DNA of 45,109 nt from contig CALMVT010000071.1 of NCBI GenBank assembly GCA_937873175.1, forward strand, positions 1-45,109, given 5' to 3'. Source of the DNA: an uncultured Acetobacteraceae bacterium. GTDB taxonomy: Bacteria; Pseudomonadota; Alphaproteobacteria; Acetobacterales; Acetobacteraceae. The translations under genes were made by a program, and so were the position numbers. This document shows positions 17,149 to 26,138 of this stretch, piece by piece; positions within the stretch are counted from its first letter, which is position 1; every line of letters begins with the position of its first letter. A model generated the notes under the pieces. It saw only the letters and a program-made list of their open reading frames with translations. It was not told where the DNA came from and did no database searches.

Positions 17149-18609
17149 TCAAGCAGGTCCGGGGCTATGGCGCCGATGCTGCCGGCCCAAGCGCCAACGC
17201 CGCACCGCGCCGATCGGCTCCGCCGGTTCGTGTTCGTCGCCAATGTTTCCCGGCAGATCGCAAAGGGCACGATGGCTGGATGCGTCCACGGCGCTTGCTT
17301 CGGCCGGCCAAGCGGCGACATCACGGGCCAACTCAGCTGCTACCGCTTTGGTCGCGTTCAGGAAGATGCGGTCAAGCCCCGGCCGCAGCCGACCCGGCAA
17401 GTTGAACGGGGCGAGGAAACCATCCGCTTCATAACCGCCCTCCAGGCGCTGGTGCTCGGCAGGCCAGTAGCCGAATACGTCGCCGACGTAGCCAACCGGC
17501 CAAAGGGCCGGGTCGTCCAGCAGGAGCCGCAGCATCGAGCAAGGCTCGGCCGAGACGGCCAGGATGTCATACATCGCCCCGGCCCGCAGGCGCTGAAAGC
17601 CGACCGGACGCGGCGGACCGTCGTAGCCCGCAGTGACGTCCCGCAACGGGACCTCCACCAAAGCGCCGGCCAGGGGACCTGTGAGGGGCGCCGGCGGGCG
17701 GCGCTGCAGCTCGTCCAGCCCGGCCGCGACCGCGCCAGCCAGCCGGTCGATCCAGGCTTCCCATCTCGGCAGGTCGAAGCTGTCGAAGTTCGGCCCGTAC
17801 ACCAAGGCCTGGCGCATCCGGTGCTCGCGCGTGCGCCGGTCCGGCACGTCGGGGCGCAGATCGCCCGCAAAGCCCTGAAGGAACAGCATCGGCGCTTGCG
17901 TGCCCAACCGCTCGCGCACCGCGCCAACATAATCCGAGGAGGCCGCAGCGATGTCAGGCGATCCCGTTGGATGACATGACGCCGACCAGAGCAGGGCAAC
18001 CCGGCTGCTGCGGGGGTCAAGCAGTTCAAGCAGTCGCAATCCTTGGTCCGTCGCCCGGCTCCGCGCCGGCGCCATGACGACGCCCCCAAACGCCAGGCGT
18101 CTCCGCTCGACATGCGGGAGCCACCACAGCCGGCGGCGGTAAACGGCGCCGTCCCACGGAACCCTGATGGCACGGAAATGCACCGGCCGCTTTTCCTGCT
18201 GGGCCACGGCGCTCAGAAGCGTGCAGCAACGGTCGCAAAGCCAATCGAGGTAGGCGCGATCCACGGCGCCAAGCGCGGGCTTGGTGGCGTCAACGGGTGG
18301 CGCGAAATGGGTATGCGATGCGGCGAGCAGCAGATTGCGCCGGTCAATGCCCAACTCGCGTTGTGCGAACAAGCGCAGCCGCTCCGTCAGTTCCGGACCG
18401 GCGAACAGCAGATCCAGGCTGACCAACGCTTGTTGACGGCCCCGGCCATCGGCCAGCACAAGGGCGCCCGCCTGCAATCTGTGCCCCACGCGCCCTGCCA
18501 GGACGGAACGGTTCTCGTAGCCGGCCAGGAATGCCGGCCGGCCAGGGGTGATGTCAACGGTGCCGGCCGCGCCGAGGATAGGCTCCAGACACGGACCGGT
18601 CTTTGTCAT
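17149..18609 (-). CDS. Neutral/alkaline ceramidase-like hydrolase
   Basis: 486 residues, resembling the N-terminal domain of the neutral/alkaline non-lysosomal ceramidase superfamily: GTVDITPGRPAFLAGYENR, ALVLADGRGRQQALVSLDLL, LLAASHTHFAPPVDAT (a likely metal-ligand HTH motif), ASCHPTG, SSDYVGAVRERLG and FLQGFAGDLRPD. Such enzymes are zinc amidases; members in polysaccharide loci have unknown substrates, so true ceramidase activity is not claimed. The start at ATG 18609 follows AGGTAGG; no signal peptide is seen. The last 40 residues are Arg-rich and may be a degraded end. It is transcribed away from the EPS block and separated from it by 1.1 kb. Confidence 0.7.
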   Translation of the reverse strand: MTKTGPCLEPILGAAGTVDITPGRPAFLAGYENRSVLAGRVGHRLQAGALVLADGRGRQQALVSLDLLFAGPELTERLRLFAQRELGIDRRNLLLAASHTHFAPPVDATKPALGAVDRAYLDWLCDRCCTLLSAVAQQEKRPVHFRAIRVPWDGAVYRRRLWWLPHVERRRLAFGGVVMAPARSRATDQGLRLLELLDPRSSRVALLWSASCHPTGSPDIAAASSDYVGAVRERLGTQAPMLFLQGFAGDLRPDVPDRRTREHRMRQALVYGPNFDSFDLPRWEAWIDRLAGAVAAGLDELQRRPPAPLTGPLAGALVEVPLRDVTAGYDGPPRPVGFQRLRAGAMYDILAVSAEPCSMLRLLLDDPALWPVGYVGDVFGYWPAEHQRLEGGYEADGFLAPFNLPGRLRPGLDRIFLNATKAVAAELARDVAAWPAEASAVDASSHRALCDLPGNIGDEHEPAEPIGAVRRWRLGRQHRRHSPGPA

Positions 18610-18655
18610 CCTACCTGCTTCCATCCCAGCTTCGGCCAGCCATGCCGCCGCTTCC

Positions 18656-18671
18656 GCCCGCCCGGGCGGGC
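18656..18671. repeat. 16-bp perfect GC palindrome
   Basis: gcccgcccgggcgggc is a perfect palindrome 46 bases upstream of the ceramidase-like start codon. It may act in that gene's leader or simply reflect base composition. Confidence 0.5.
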
Positions 18672-19345
18672 AGGCGAGACGCCCGTTGCACACAAGAACA
18701 TTGAACGAAAAAACGGAGAGAGGCCACTTTCTTTTCATACTTCGGCGCGTGCGGGACGGCCCCTTGCGCGGTCCGGTGCGGGTGTTCCTTGCCGCTCGGG
18801 CTGAACCGGGTCAGACAGCACCATGCAGCGTGACTGCCGCCCGGAACATGGCGCCGGACGCACCCGCGTGGCATGGCGGAAGTAACCGGGGCGCGGCACG
18901 CGCGCTCGATCCGGGGCCGCCATAGGCAAGGACGAACCAGTGATTGCCATGGGTTGCGCGCACGGATCAGCTTCGGGTGACCGGGGCGGAAGCGGAGGCC
19001 CCTGCTGACCGGTGCGCCTGAGCGTCAGATTGTGGCCGCGCGCCGGGGCGCAGGGTTCCCGCGCGAGCGAAAACCTCAGGCGGGCATTTGGTTTCGATTG
19101 CCTGGACGAAGCTCATCAAGAACAGAGCAGTCACGGAAAATATTGGCCTAAAACTTCTGGGGACTCCGGGAGGGCCACAGTAATTAATATAAACGAATCT
19201 GAAACTTTTGAGTCTTTTTGGATTTCGTGTAATAAAATCAGATCATAATTGAGTCAAAATTCCTAATTTTTCTGTTGTAATCGTAAGTGTTCTGCTAAAA
19301 ATGCCCTGATTTCCCGGTGTTTACGTGATTCTCCACGCAACAGGA

Positions 19346-19374
19346 TTGCACAAATCATGGTGCGGGCATGATAC
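19346..19374 (+). promoter_or_regulatory. Candidate sigma70 promoter
   Basis: TTGCAC (19346-19351) and TGATAC (19369-19374) are separated by exactly 17 bases, just right of the AT-rich island. Transcripts would start near 19381, about 45 bases before the small ORF at 19425 and 385 bases before the first beta-helix gene. Confidence 0.45.
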
Positions 19375-19424
19375 CTCTGGCTCTGCGCGACCAATCACGG
19401 GCGCACAGGCAGAGGGGAGAAAAA

Positions 19425-19622
19425 ATGTTCACGGCAACGAACGCGCTAATTTTCGAAAACAGATCTGCATGGTTAGAGACAAACAATGATTGCGACGGCG
19501 CATGGTCGCCCGCTTGCGGTCGTGTTTCAGGCCAGCCCGCTGAGCCGCATGCGATCCAGAACAGCATCGTTTCAGGTACAAACAAGCTCAGCGGAGCAAG
19601 TCTTATCGAAGAAACGGGGTAA
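19425..19622 (+). CDS. Possible small protein, unknown
   Basis: A 65-residue frame beginning MFTATNALIFENRS, with the strong ribosome binding site GAGGGGAGA at 19412-19420 and the candidate promoter about 50 bases upstream. No domain, signal peptide or membrane segment is seen. Its composition (Asn, Ser and Ile-rich) differs from the Arg/Ala-rich shadow frames typical of this genome. It could be a real small protein or a translated leader ahead of the beta-helix gene. Confidence 0.35.
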   Translation: MFTATNALIFENRSAWLETNNDCDGAWSPACGRVSGQPAEPHAIQNSIVSGTNKLSGASLIEETG

Positions 19623-19764
19623 GCAAAGACTCGAACCGAGATTGCTTCCTAAGTTGGCATTCTTACTTCAAATCACAAATCTTGGCTCGTCTTGGCGCCT
19701 CAAAAATTGAGGTTTGTCTAAGTGGTGGCCGTAGATTTTCAGCAGTAAAGGCTCAGATCGACTT

Positions 19765-21189
19765 ATGGCCAACTCTCTCTACGTTTCGCCGAACGGTTCC
19801 GACTCCAATAACGGCTCTCAGGAGGCGCCTTTCCGAAGCATTGTCGCAGCATCCAAAAGCGCACAGCCCGGCACCGTCGTGCATGTCGCGCCCGGCAACT
19901 ATTCCGGGGGCTTCACGACCACCAGCAACGGCAGCACCGACGCCCACATCCTTTACGTTTCGGACACGCCGGGCGCGGCAAAGATCGTCGGCGCTGGCGG
20001 CGGCAGCGACATGGCATGGCAGAACAAGGGCGACTGCGTCGACATCAAGGGCTTCGAGATCGACGGCAGCCAGGCGAACGACTGGCGGCTGGGGTTCTAC
20101 GGCACCGGCTCGGATCAAAGCTTCGTCGGCAACACCGTGCACGACATCCTCACCGACCCGGGCGCCTTCGCGGGGGCCAGCAACGGCGGCGCCGCGATTG
20201 AGATGGACCGCTACAACGGCGGCGTGGACGGTCTGGTCGACAGCAACCTCGTCTACAACATCGGTCCCGCCGGCAAGACAAGCAGCACGGTGCAGGGCAT
20301 CTACATGACGGAAGCTGGAACCGTCTCGAACAACATCGTCCACTCCATCGTGGGCGTCGGCGTGCACCTTTGGCACGGCGCCGACCACATCAACATCGTC
20401 AACAACACGATCGACGACGCCCGCGACGGCGGCGTCCTGGTCGGTTCGGGCGACTCCGGCGCCACGTCAACGTCCGGCGACTACGTGACGACGGCCAACA
20501 ACATCATCACCAACTCGGTTTACGGCATCTCCGAGCAAGGCACGACTGGGGTTCACAACACCTACGCCAACAACCTGCTTTACGGGAACAAGTCTGCCGA
20601 CTTCAGGTTGCAGCACGGCCTGAAGGCGACCGGGACGGTGACGGCCGACCCGAAACTCGTCAACCCCGGCGGAAACGACTATCACCTGCAGGCCGGCTCG
20701 CCCGCCATCGGCGCCGCGATGGCCTCCGCCACCCCGTCCACCGACTTCTCCGGCGGTATCCGCTCGACCAGCCAGGGCCTGGACGTCGGCGCGCTGGAAA
20801 CCGGTTCGTCGGCCGGCCCGGCGCCGCTCCCCTCCGCAACCGCCCCGATCACCACGCGGACGCTGTTGCTGGACCTTTCTGAAGATTCCTATGTCGGAGA
20901 TGCCGTTTTCACCGTCACCGTCGATGGCAAGACGATCGGCGCCGGGCAATCCGTGACCGCCAGCCACGCCGATGGCAAGTCTCAGCCGTTCAGCTTCAAC
21001 GTGGACCTGGCACCCGGCCAGCACGATGTCGAGTTAAGCTTCCTGAATGACCGCTGGGACGGCACGCCCGGCACTGACCGCAACCTGTATGTCAACGCCC
21101 TCTCGATTGACGGGACCGCCATTGCCGATGCGCCGTTTGCGATGTACTCGGCGGGCGCCCATCACTCAGCCGTCAACCTGACCAGCTAG
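19765..21189 (+). CDS. Right-handed beta-helix protein with xylan-binding-type CBM
   Basis: 474 residues in two domains. Residues 1-345 form a parallel beta-helix of the polysaccharide-lyase/NosD style with repeated N-N-x-I turns (SNNIVHSI, IVNNTID, ANNIITNS, ANNLLYG) and an opening YVSPNGSDSNNGS. After a Pro/Ser linker, residues about 365-455 match the Ca-dependent xylan-binding module (CBM36/60 type): LSEDSYVGDAVFTVTVDG and FLNDRWDGTPGTDRNLYV. No N-terminal signal peptide is encoded, so export would need a non-Sec route. Lyase, hydrolase or structural binding to the EPS cannot be separated. A close paralogue follows wzc at 24930. Confidence 0.85.
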   Translation: MANSLYVSPNGSDSNNGSQEAPFRSIVAASKSAQPGTVVHVAPGNYSGGFTTTSNGSTDAHILYVSDTPGAAKIVGAGGGSDMAWQNKGDCVDIKGFEIDGSQANDWRLGFYGTGSDQSFVGNTVHDILTDPGAFAGASNGGAAIEMDRYNGGVDGLVDSNLVYNIGPAGKTSSTVQGIYMTEAGTVSNNIVHSIVGVGVHLWHGADHINIVNNTIDDARDGGVLVGSGDSGATSTSGDYVTTANNIITNSVYGISEQGTTGVHNTYANNLLYGNKSADFRLQHGLKATGTVTADPKLVNPGGNDYHLQAGSPAIGAAMASATPSTDFSGGIRSTSQGLDVGALETGSSAGPAPLPSATAPITTRTLLLDLSEDSYVGDAVFTVTVDGKTIGAGQSVTASHADGKSQPFSFNVDLAPGQHDVELSFLNDRWDGTPGTDRNLYVNALSIDGTAIADAPFAMYSAGAHHSAVNLTS

Positions 21190-21198
21190 CGCTGGCCC

Positions 21199-21266
21199 GG
21201 CCGCCCCTGGCCCGCCGAAAGCGGCCATGGGGCGGCCAACGCGGCACTCATTCTTTTGCTTTTTTC
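21199..21266 (+). terminator. Likely transcription terminator
   Basis: Near-perfect GC-rich inverted repeat (21199-21212 against 21223-21237, one unpaired base) ten bases after the beta-helix stop, followed at 21251-21266 by a T-rich run. A further 8-bp inverted repeat (cattcttt at 21249-21256 with aaagaatg at 21278-21285) follows. Probably separates the first beta-helix gene from the glycosyltransferase gene, at least partly. Confidence 0.5.
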
Positions 21267-21311
21267 CTGCTTCCCATAAAGAATGACGATCGAAAAACAT
21301 GGGGCTGCGGG

Positions 21312-22457
21312 ATGCGGGGCCAGGCGGGCGCTGGAGCGACCAGGGTGGCGCACATGTCGTCCGGGCACGCGGCGGACGACAGCCGTATCCTTTGGAAAGA
21401 ATGCGTGAGCCTGGCGGGCGCGGGGTTTGAGGTCTGGCTCGTGGTGCCGCATGCCGGCCCGCTTCCGGCGCAATGGCCGGCAAACGTGGCCCTGGCCGCC
21501 GTCCACCGCCGCCGCGGACGTGCTGGCCGGTTGCTCGTGTCCCCATTCGCCGTCACGCTCGCGGCGCTTCGGTGCCGCGCCGCGGTTTATCATTTCCATG
21601 ATCCCGAGCTGATCCCCTTTGGCCTCGCGCTGCGGGCGCTGGGCCGCCGCGTCGTTTACGACGCCCATGAGGACCTGCCGCGCGACATCGCGTTCAAGCC
21701 CTGGATCCCCCGGGCGGCGCGGGGGCTGGCGTCGCACGCGGCCGAGGGGCTGGAATGGGTGGCGGGACACCTGCTGTCCGGCGTGGTGGCGGCCACCCCG
21801 GCCATCGCGCGCCGGTTCCCGTCGGCCCGCACCGCGCTGGTGCAGAACCATGCCCGCCTTTCAGAATTCACGCTCCCGGCGCCTCGGACAACGCCAAGGC
21901 CCGGGCACCTGGCCTATGTCGGCGCGATCACCGCCGAACGCTGCGCGCTGGAAATGCTGGCGGCGCTTGAGCGGCTGCCGGACGGGCCGAAACTGGTGCT
22001 GGCCGGCGATGTGCGCCCTGCCGGGCTTGCCCCGGTGCTGGCCAGGCAGCCGGCCTGGAGCCGGGTGGAATACCGCGGCCGCCAGGATCGCGACGGCGTC
22101 CGACGCATCCTTGCCGGGGCGCGCCTCGGCCTCGCCCTGTTCCATCCCCTGCAGTCCTACATCGACTCGCAGCCCATCAAAATCTTCGAATACATGGCCG
22201 CCGGGCTGCCGGTGGTTGCTTCCAACTTCCCGGGCTTCGTGGCCACCGTCGAAGCGAACGGGTGCGGCCTTTGCGTCGATGGGCGGGACCCGGCCGCCAT
22301 CGCTTCGGCCATTCAGTGGATTCTGGACCACCCCGCCGAGGCCGAGGAGATGGGGCGCCGGGGCCGCGCGCTGGCGGCGCGGCAATTCAGTTGGGAAACC
22401 GAGGCCCAGGCGTTGCTGCGGCTGTATGGGCGCATCATCGGCGCGGCCGCGGACTGA
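21312..22457 (+). CDS. Glycosyltransferase family 4
   Basis: 381 residues, GT-B fold. The N-terminal domain shows the typical beginning (MSSGHAADDSRILWKECVSL) and YHFHDPELIPFGL. The C-terminal nucleotide-sugar-binding domain has LAYVGAI, the catalytic region KIFEYMAAGLPVVASNFPG (Glu at the EX7E position) and an RRGRALAARQFSWE tail. It probably transfers one sugar of the EPS repeat at the cytoplasmic face. The start is uncertain because the ribosome binding site at 21312 is poor. The wzc-like gene begins about 230 bases downstream on the same strand. Confidence 0.87.
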   Translation: MRGQAGAGATRVAHMSSGHAADDSRILWKECVSLAGAGFEVWLVVPHAGPLPAQWPANVALAAVHRRRGRAGRLLVSPFAVTLAALRCRAAVYHFHDPELIPFGLALRALGRRVVYDAHEDLPRDIAFKPWIPRAARGLASHAAEGLEWVAGHLLSGVVAATPAIARRFPSARTALVQNHARLSEFTLPAPRTTPRPGHLAYVGAITAERCALEMLAALERLPDGPKLVLAGDVRPAGLAPVLARQPAWSRVEYRGRQDRDGVRRILAGARLGLALFHPLQSYIDSQPIKIFEYMAAGLPVVASNFPGFVATVEANGCGLCVDGRDPAAIASAIQWILDHPAEAEEMGRRGRALAARQFSWETEAQALLRLYGRIIGAAAD

Positions 22458-22685
22458 GCCATGCTCCTGGACCCAAAAAATCCGGCACGAAAACATCCTC
22501 GACGCTTTATCGCCTTTGCTTATGCAGCGAAAACAAATAGCCTAGGCTCCGCGTAAAAACATCAGCCGTTGACCGGTTCGAGATTGCGCGAGAAGGACAC
22601 CGACCGCCATGGCCGCAACCGCCGCGACCCCGCAGCGCCGGCACATCTCAAGGGGCATGTCCGCACCGCATGGGCATTGTCCGCC

Positions 22686-24926
22686 ATGACCATGCTTGCG
22701 GATGGCACCGCGCCGCACGACGACACTTTCCCGGGCGGTCAGCATGGCGGCGCGGCGGGGCAGCCGCTGCTGGCCCTCGCCCGCAGGCGCTGGCGCCTGA
22801 TCGCCGGCGTCACCGCGGCCGGCGGGCTTGGCATGCTGCTGGCCTGCCAGGCGCTCACGCCGCTTTACACCGCGGGCGTGGCCGTGATGATCGACCCGCG
22901 CGTGCCCAAGCACGCCGCCAGGGCCGACCCCTTGGCCTTCATGCCGCCGTCCGAGGAGTCGGTCCGCAAGAACGAGATGGCGCTTATCCGCTCCCGCAGG
23001 GTCGTGGAGCGCGTGGTGGCGGCACTCGGGCTGGAGCACGACCCCGAGTTCAACCGTTCGCTGCGGCCCTCGCGCTGGCAGGACCTGGCGCGGCGGGTCA
23101 AGAGCGTCGTCGGGCGGATATCAGCCATGCTCGGCCTTTCGCCGGCCCCCGCCACGGCCGAAGCACCGTCGCCGGCGAGCATTCGCGACCAGGTGGTCAG
23201 CCGGGTGCTCGACCGGCTGACGACCATCCCCACCGAGGCCACAAGGGTGATCGAGATCCGCTTCCAGTCCGAGCGGCCGCGAATGGCTACCACGGTCGTG
23301 AGCGCGGTTGTGGCCCAGTATGCCGCGCAGCGGCGCGAGGAGGGCCAGCGCGACGCCCAAACGGCGATCACCGTCCTCGATCGCGAGACCGAAGCCGTCA
23401 ACCAGCGTGTCCGCGACGCCGAGCGGGCCATTCAGCGGATACAGCAGGAAAGCGGCCGGCAGCCCGCCGTCGAGCAGAAGGTGTTTGGCGACCAGCTTTC
23501 CGACCTGACCCGGCAGCTTTCCGCCGCCACCAGCGAACGCACGGCGCAGGAGGCACGGCTCGCCAGGATCGAAGCGACCCGGAACGCCGCGCCAGGCTCC
23601 AGCACGGCAAGCGCGGCAGTCGGCTCATCGCTGGTCCAGCAGTTGCAGACGCAGGCGGCGCAGGCCGCGGCCAGGCTGTCTGGCCTCGCAGTCTCCTACC
23701 CGCCCAACCATCCCCGGGTGCAGGAAGCCAAAGCCCAATCGGATGCGCTGAACGCAGCCGCCAATGCCGAGATCGCGAAGCTCGGCACCTCGCTTCGCAA
23801 CGAACTCGCCGTCGCAACCGCCAAGGAAGCCGTCATCGCCCGCATGATCGGGAACGTGCGGGCCGAGATGACGCGCTCGGTGGTCTCGGAGAACGAGATC
23901 CGGCTGCTTGAGCGCCAGGCGGAGGCGAACCGGAGCCTGGTGAACCAACTCAACTCCCGCATGACCGAGACGCGCTCCGATCTGCAGTTGCCGGCCGCCG
24001 AGGTGCGCGTCATTTCGGCGGCCGCGGTTCCGGTTGCCCCGAGCTTCCCGCCGACGCTGGCGATGATGGCGGTTGGGCTGGTCGTTTCGGCAGCCGGGGG
24101 CGGCCTGCTCGCGATGCGGCGCGAACGCCAGGACCGCTCGATCCGCACTGCGGCGCAGCTCCGGCGGCTGACCAGCGCGCATCTGCTCGGCAGCGTCCCA
24201 TCCGTTTCGCGAAACAGTTGGGCCGGCCGCGCCGCCGCCCCTGCCGCGGTGCTGGCGCGACCCACCTCGCTGCTCGCGGAGAACCTGCGCGCGGTGTGGC
24301 TGCAGTTCGACCGTTCGCGGATCGGAGCGAAGCGCATCTTGCTGGTGACCTCGGCCCTGCCCGGCGAAGGCAAGAGCAGCATCGTCACCGCGCTCGCGCG
24401 GGTGCTGGCCGCGGGCGGGCGCCGGGTGGTGGTAGTGGACGCCGACCTCCGCGCGCCAAGCGTGCATCGGCTGCTGTCGGTGCAGCGCTGCCCGGGCTTG
24501 GCCGAGCTTGCGGCGGGGACCGCGGCGATAGACGAGGTCATTCAGTTGGACAGCAATTCCGGCGCGTTCGTCATTGCCGCAGGCCAGCCCGTCGCGTCAC
24601 CGGCCGATACCCTGCAATCGCCGGCAATGGCGTCCATCCTGCTGCAGTTGCGCACCATGTTCGACGGGATCATCGTCGATACGCCCCCCCTGCTGGCGGT
24701 TGCGGACGCCGGCATCCTGGCCCGCCACGCGGACTTCACGGCCCTGGTTGTCCGCTGGGGAGCGACAAAGGAGGCCAGCATCTGTGCCGCGCTGCAGCGC
24801 CTGCGGGACTTCGAGGTGCCGGCGGGCGTCATCCTGGCCCAGGTGGATGGCCGCAAGGCCGCCTGTTATGGCTATGAGGATGCCGATATGTTCGCCCGCG
24901 CCATGCGGAAATACCAAGGGGGATGA
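22686..24926 (+). CDS. wzc: Wzc-like polysaccharide co-polymerase/tyrosine kinase
   Basis: 746 residues. An N-terminal Wzz domain has a first transmembrane helix at about residues 35-55 and the MIDPRVPK/KNEMALIRSRRV region; a long periplasmic coiled coil (about 190-430) and a GNVR segment (NEIRLLERQAEANRSLVNQL) lead to a second helix at about 455-475. The cytoplasmic BY-kinase has Walker A LPGEGKSS near 558, Walker A' VVVVDADLRAPS and Walker B GIIVDTPPL. The C-terminal tail has only three tyrosines (YGYEDADMFARAMRKY), fewer than typical. It controls chain length and export of the EPS. The start ATG 22686 has no good ribosome binding site; TTG 22569 is an unlikely alternative. Confidence 0.9.
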   Translation: MTMLADGTAPHDDTFPGGQHGGAAGQPLLALARRRWRLIAGVTAAGGLGMLLACQALTPLYTAGVAVMIDPRVPKHAARADPLAFMPPSEESVRKNEMALIRSRRVVERVVAALGLEHDPEFNRSLRPSRWQDLARRVKSVVGRISAMLGLSPAPATAEAPSPASIRDQVVSRVLDRLTTIPTEATRVIEIRFQSERPRMATTVVSAVVAQYAAQRREEGQRDAQTAITVLDRETEAVNQRVRDAERAIQRIQQESGRQPAVEQKVFGDQLSDLTRQLSAATSERTAQEARLARIEATRNAAPGSSTASAAVGSSLVQQLQTQAAQAAARLSGLAVSYPPNHPRVQEAKAQSDALNAAANAEIAKLGTSLRNELAVATAKEAVIARMIGNVRAEMTRSVVSENEIRLLERQAEANRSLVNQLNSRMTETRSDLQLPAAEVRVISAAAVPVAPSFPPTLAMMAVGLVVSAAGGGLLAMRRERQDRSIRTAAQLRRLTSAHLLGSVPSVSRNSWAGRAAAPAAVLARPTSLLAENLRAVWLQFDRSRIGAKRILLVTSALPGEGKSSIVTALARVLAAGGRRVVVVDADLRAPSVHRLLSVQRCPGLAELAAGTAAIDEVIQLDSNSGAFVIAAGQPVASPADTLQSPAMASILLQLRTMFDGIIVDTPPLLAVADAGILARHADFTALVVRWGATKEASICAALQRLRDFEVPAGVILAQVDGRKAACYGYEDADMFARAMRKYQGG

Positions 24927-24929
24927 CCC

Positions 24930-26123
24930 CTGCGGTGGCTGGCGTTCCTGGCCCTGGCCGCCACCCTCGCGTTGTCCGCCCCGCCTGCGGCAGCGGCCGG
25001 GGATGCCGTGCCCGTCCTGCATGTGGCGCCCTGCGGGTCCGACGCGGATGACGGCTCGCAGGCGCGGCCGCTGCGCACCATTGCCGCCGCGTCGTTGCGG
25101 GCCGGGCCTGGCACCATGGTGCTGGTGGCGCCCGGCACCTACCCCGGCGGCTTCGTTACGGCGGCGAGCGGCGCCGCGGAGGCCCGCATCGTTTACGCCT
25201 CGGAACAGCGGTGGGCGGCGCGGATCGTGGGCGCCGGCACCGCGGCGGCCCAGGCGGAGACGGGCCAGGCGGGATGGTGGAACAAGGGCGACCATGTGGA
25301 GATCAGGGATTTCGACATCGACGGCAGCGGCGCCCCGGCAGGCTCCTGGACCGTTGGGCTGTACAGCACGGGATCGCACACCTCCTTTGTCGGCAACCGG
25401 GTGCACCACATCCTGACCGACCCGGCCGCCTTCGCGAAGGCCGAGGCAAGCGGCAATGGCGGGGCCGGCGCGCTGATGGATGCGTATTACGGCGGCACCG
25501 ACGGCACGGTGGACGGCAACCTGGTCTACGACATCGGACCGCCCGGCCGCCGCAGCAGCCTGGTCCACGGCCTCTATCAAAGCCAGCGCGGGACGGTGCG
25601 CAACAACGTGATGCATGACGTGGCCGGCGTGGGCGTGCATCTGTGGCACGGCGCAGCGCACATCCGCATCACCGGCAACACGATCGACCGGGCGCGCGGC
25701 GGCGGCATCCTGGTCGGGTCCGGCGATTCCGGCGCCAGCGCCGCCTCGGGCGACCACATCGCGGTGGCCGACAACATCATCGCGAATTCTACGCCGGGCA
25801 TCGCGGAGGCGGGCATCACCGGTCCGCACAACAGCTACACGCGCAACGTGCTGTACGGCATCGCCGGCGACGGGATGCGCCTGCGCAAAGGCTTGACGGC
25901 TGATGGCACGATCACTGCCGACCCCGGCTTTGCCGATGCCGCGCGGCACGATTACCGGCTGCGCCCCGGCTCGCCCGCGGCCGGCGCCGGGGCGCCTGAG
26001 GCCCGCGCCGGCGCAGGCGTCGGGCCAACCGCCGAGCCGATCGGGCGCCGAGCGGATTGCACGCAACAGCCGCCTCCCGGCCGGTCGGCACGGCCGACAA
26101 CGCATCGGCCTGATCCACCCTGA
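24930..26123 (+). CDS. Exported beta-helix protein, paralogue of 19765-21189
   Basis: 397 residues from a CTG at 24930. A signal peptide (LRWLAFLALAATLALS, then AAAAGD) precedes a right-handed beta-helix highly similar to the 19765 protein: GVGVHLWHGA, ILVGSGDSGAS and GPHNSYTRNVLYG. The CBM is absent; after about residue 350 the tail is Pro/Arg-rich. No ATG is available in frame: AAGGGGG at 24916-24922 is well placed for CTG 24930. Alternatively ATG 24923, overlapping the wzc stop, would be the start if one C of the run at 24927-24930 is an extra base. Likely periplasmic or outer-surface EPS-acting protein. The C-terminal tail may also be frameshifted. Confidence 0.8.
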   Translation: MRWLAFLALAATLALSAPPAAAAGDAVPVLHVAPCGSDADDGSQARPLRTIAAASLRAGPGTMVLVAPGTYPGGFVTAASGAAEARIVYASEQRWAARIVGAGTAAAQAETGQAGWWNKGDHVEIRDFDIDGSGAPAGSWTVGLYSTGSHTSFVGNRVHHILTDPAAFAKAEASGNGGAGALMDAYYGGTDGTVDGNLVYDIGPPGRRSSLVHGLYQSQRGTVRNNVMHDVAGVGVHLWHGAAHIRITGNTIDRARGGGILVGSGDSGASAASGDHIAVADNIIANSTPGIAEAGITGPHNSYTRNVLYGIAGDGMRLRKGLTADGTITADPGFADAARHDYRLRPGSPAAGAGAPEARAGAGVGPTAEPIGRRADCTQQPPPGRSARPTTHRPDPP

Positions 26124-26138
26124 GCCGCCCGGCCGGCA

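Larger units (their letters stand above)
18610..19764. other. Large intergenic region with AT-rich island
   Basis: 1155 bases between the ceramidase-like gene and the first EPS gene. Around 19130-19340 the DNA becomes strikingly AT-rich (runs such as attaatataaacg and taataaaatcag) within an otherwise GC-rich locus. To the right lies a promoter-like pair and a small ORF, listed separately. Left of 19130 several frames are open but have no domain or ribosome binding site. Confidence 0.55.
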
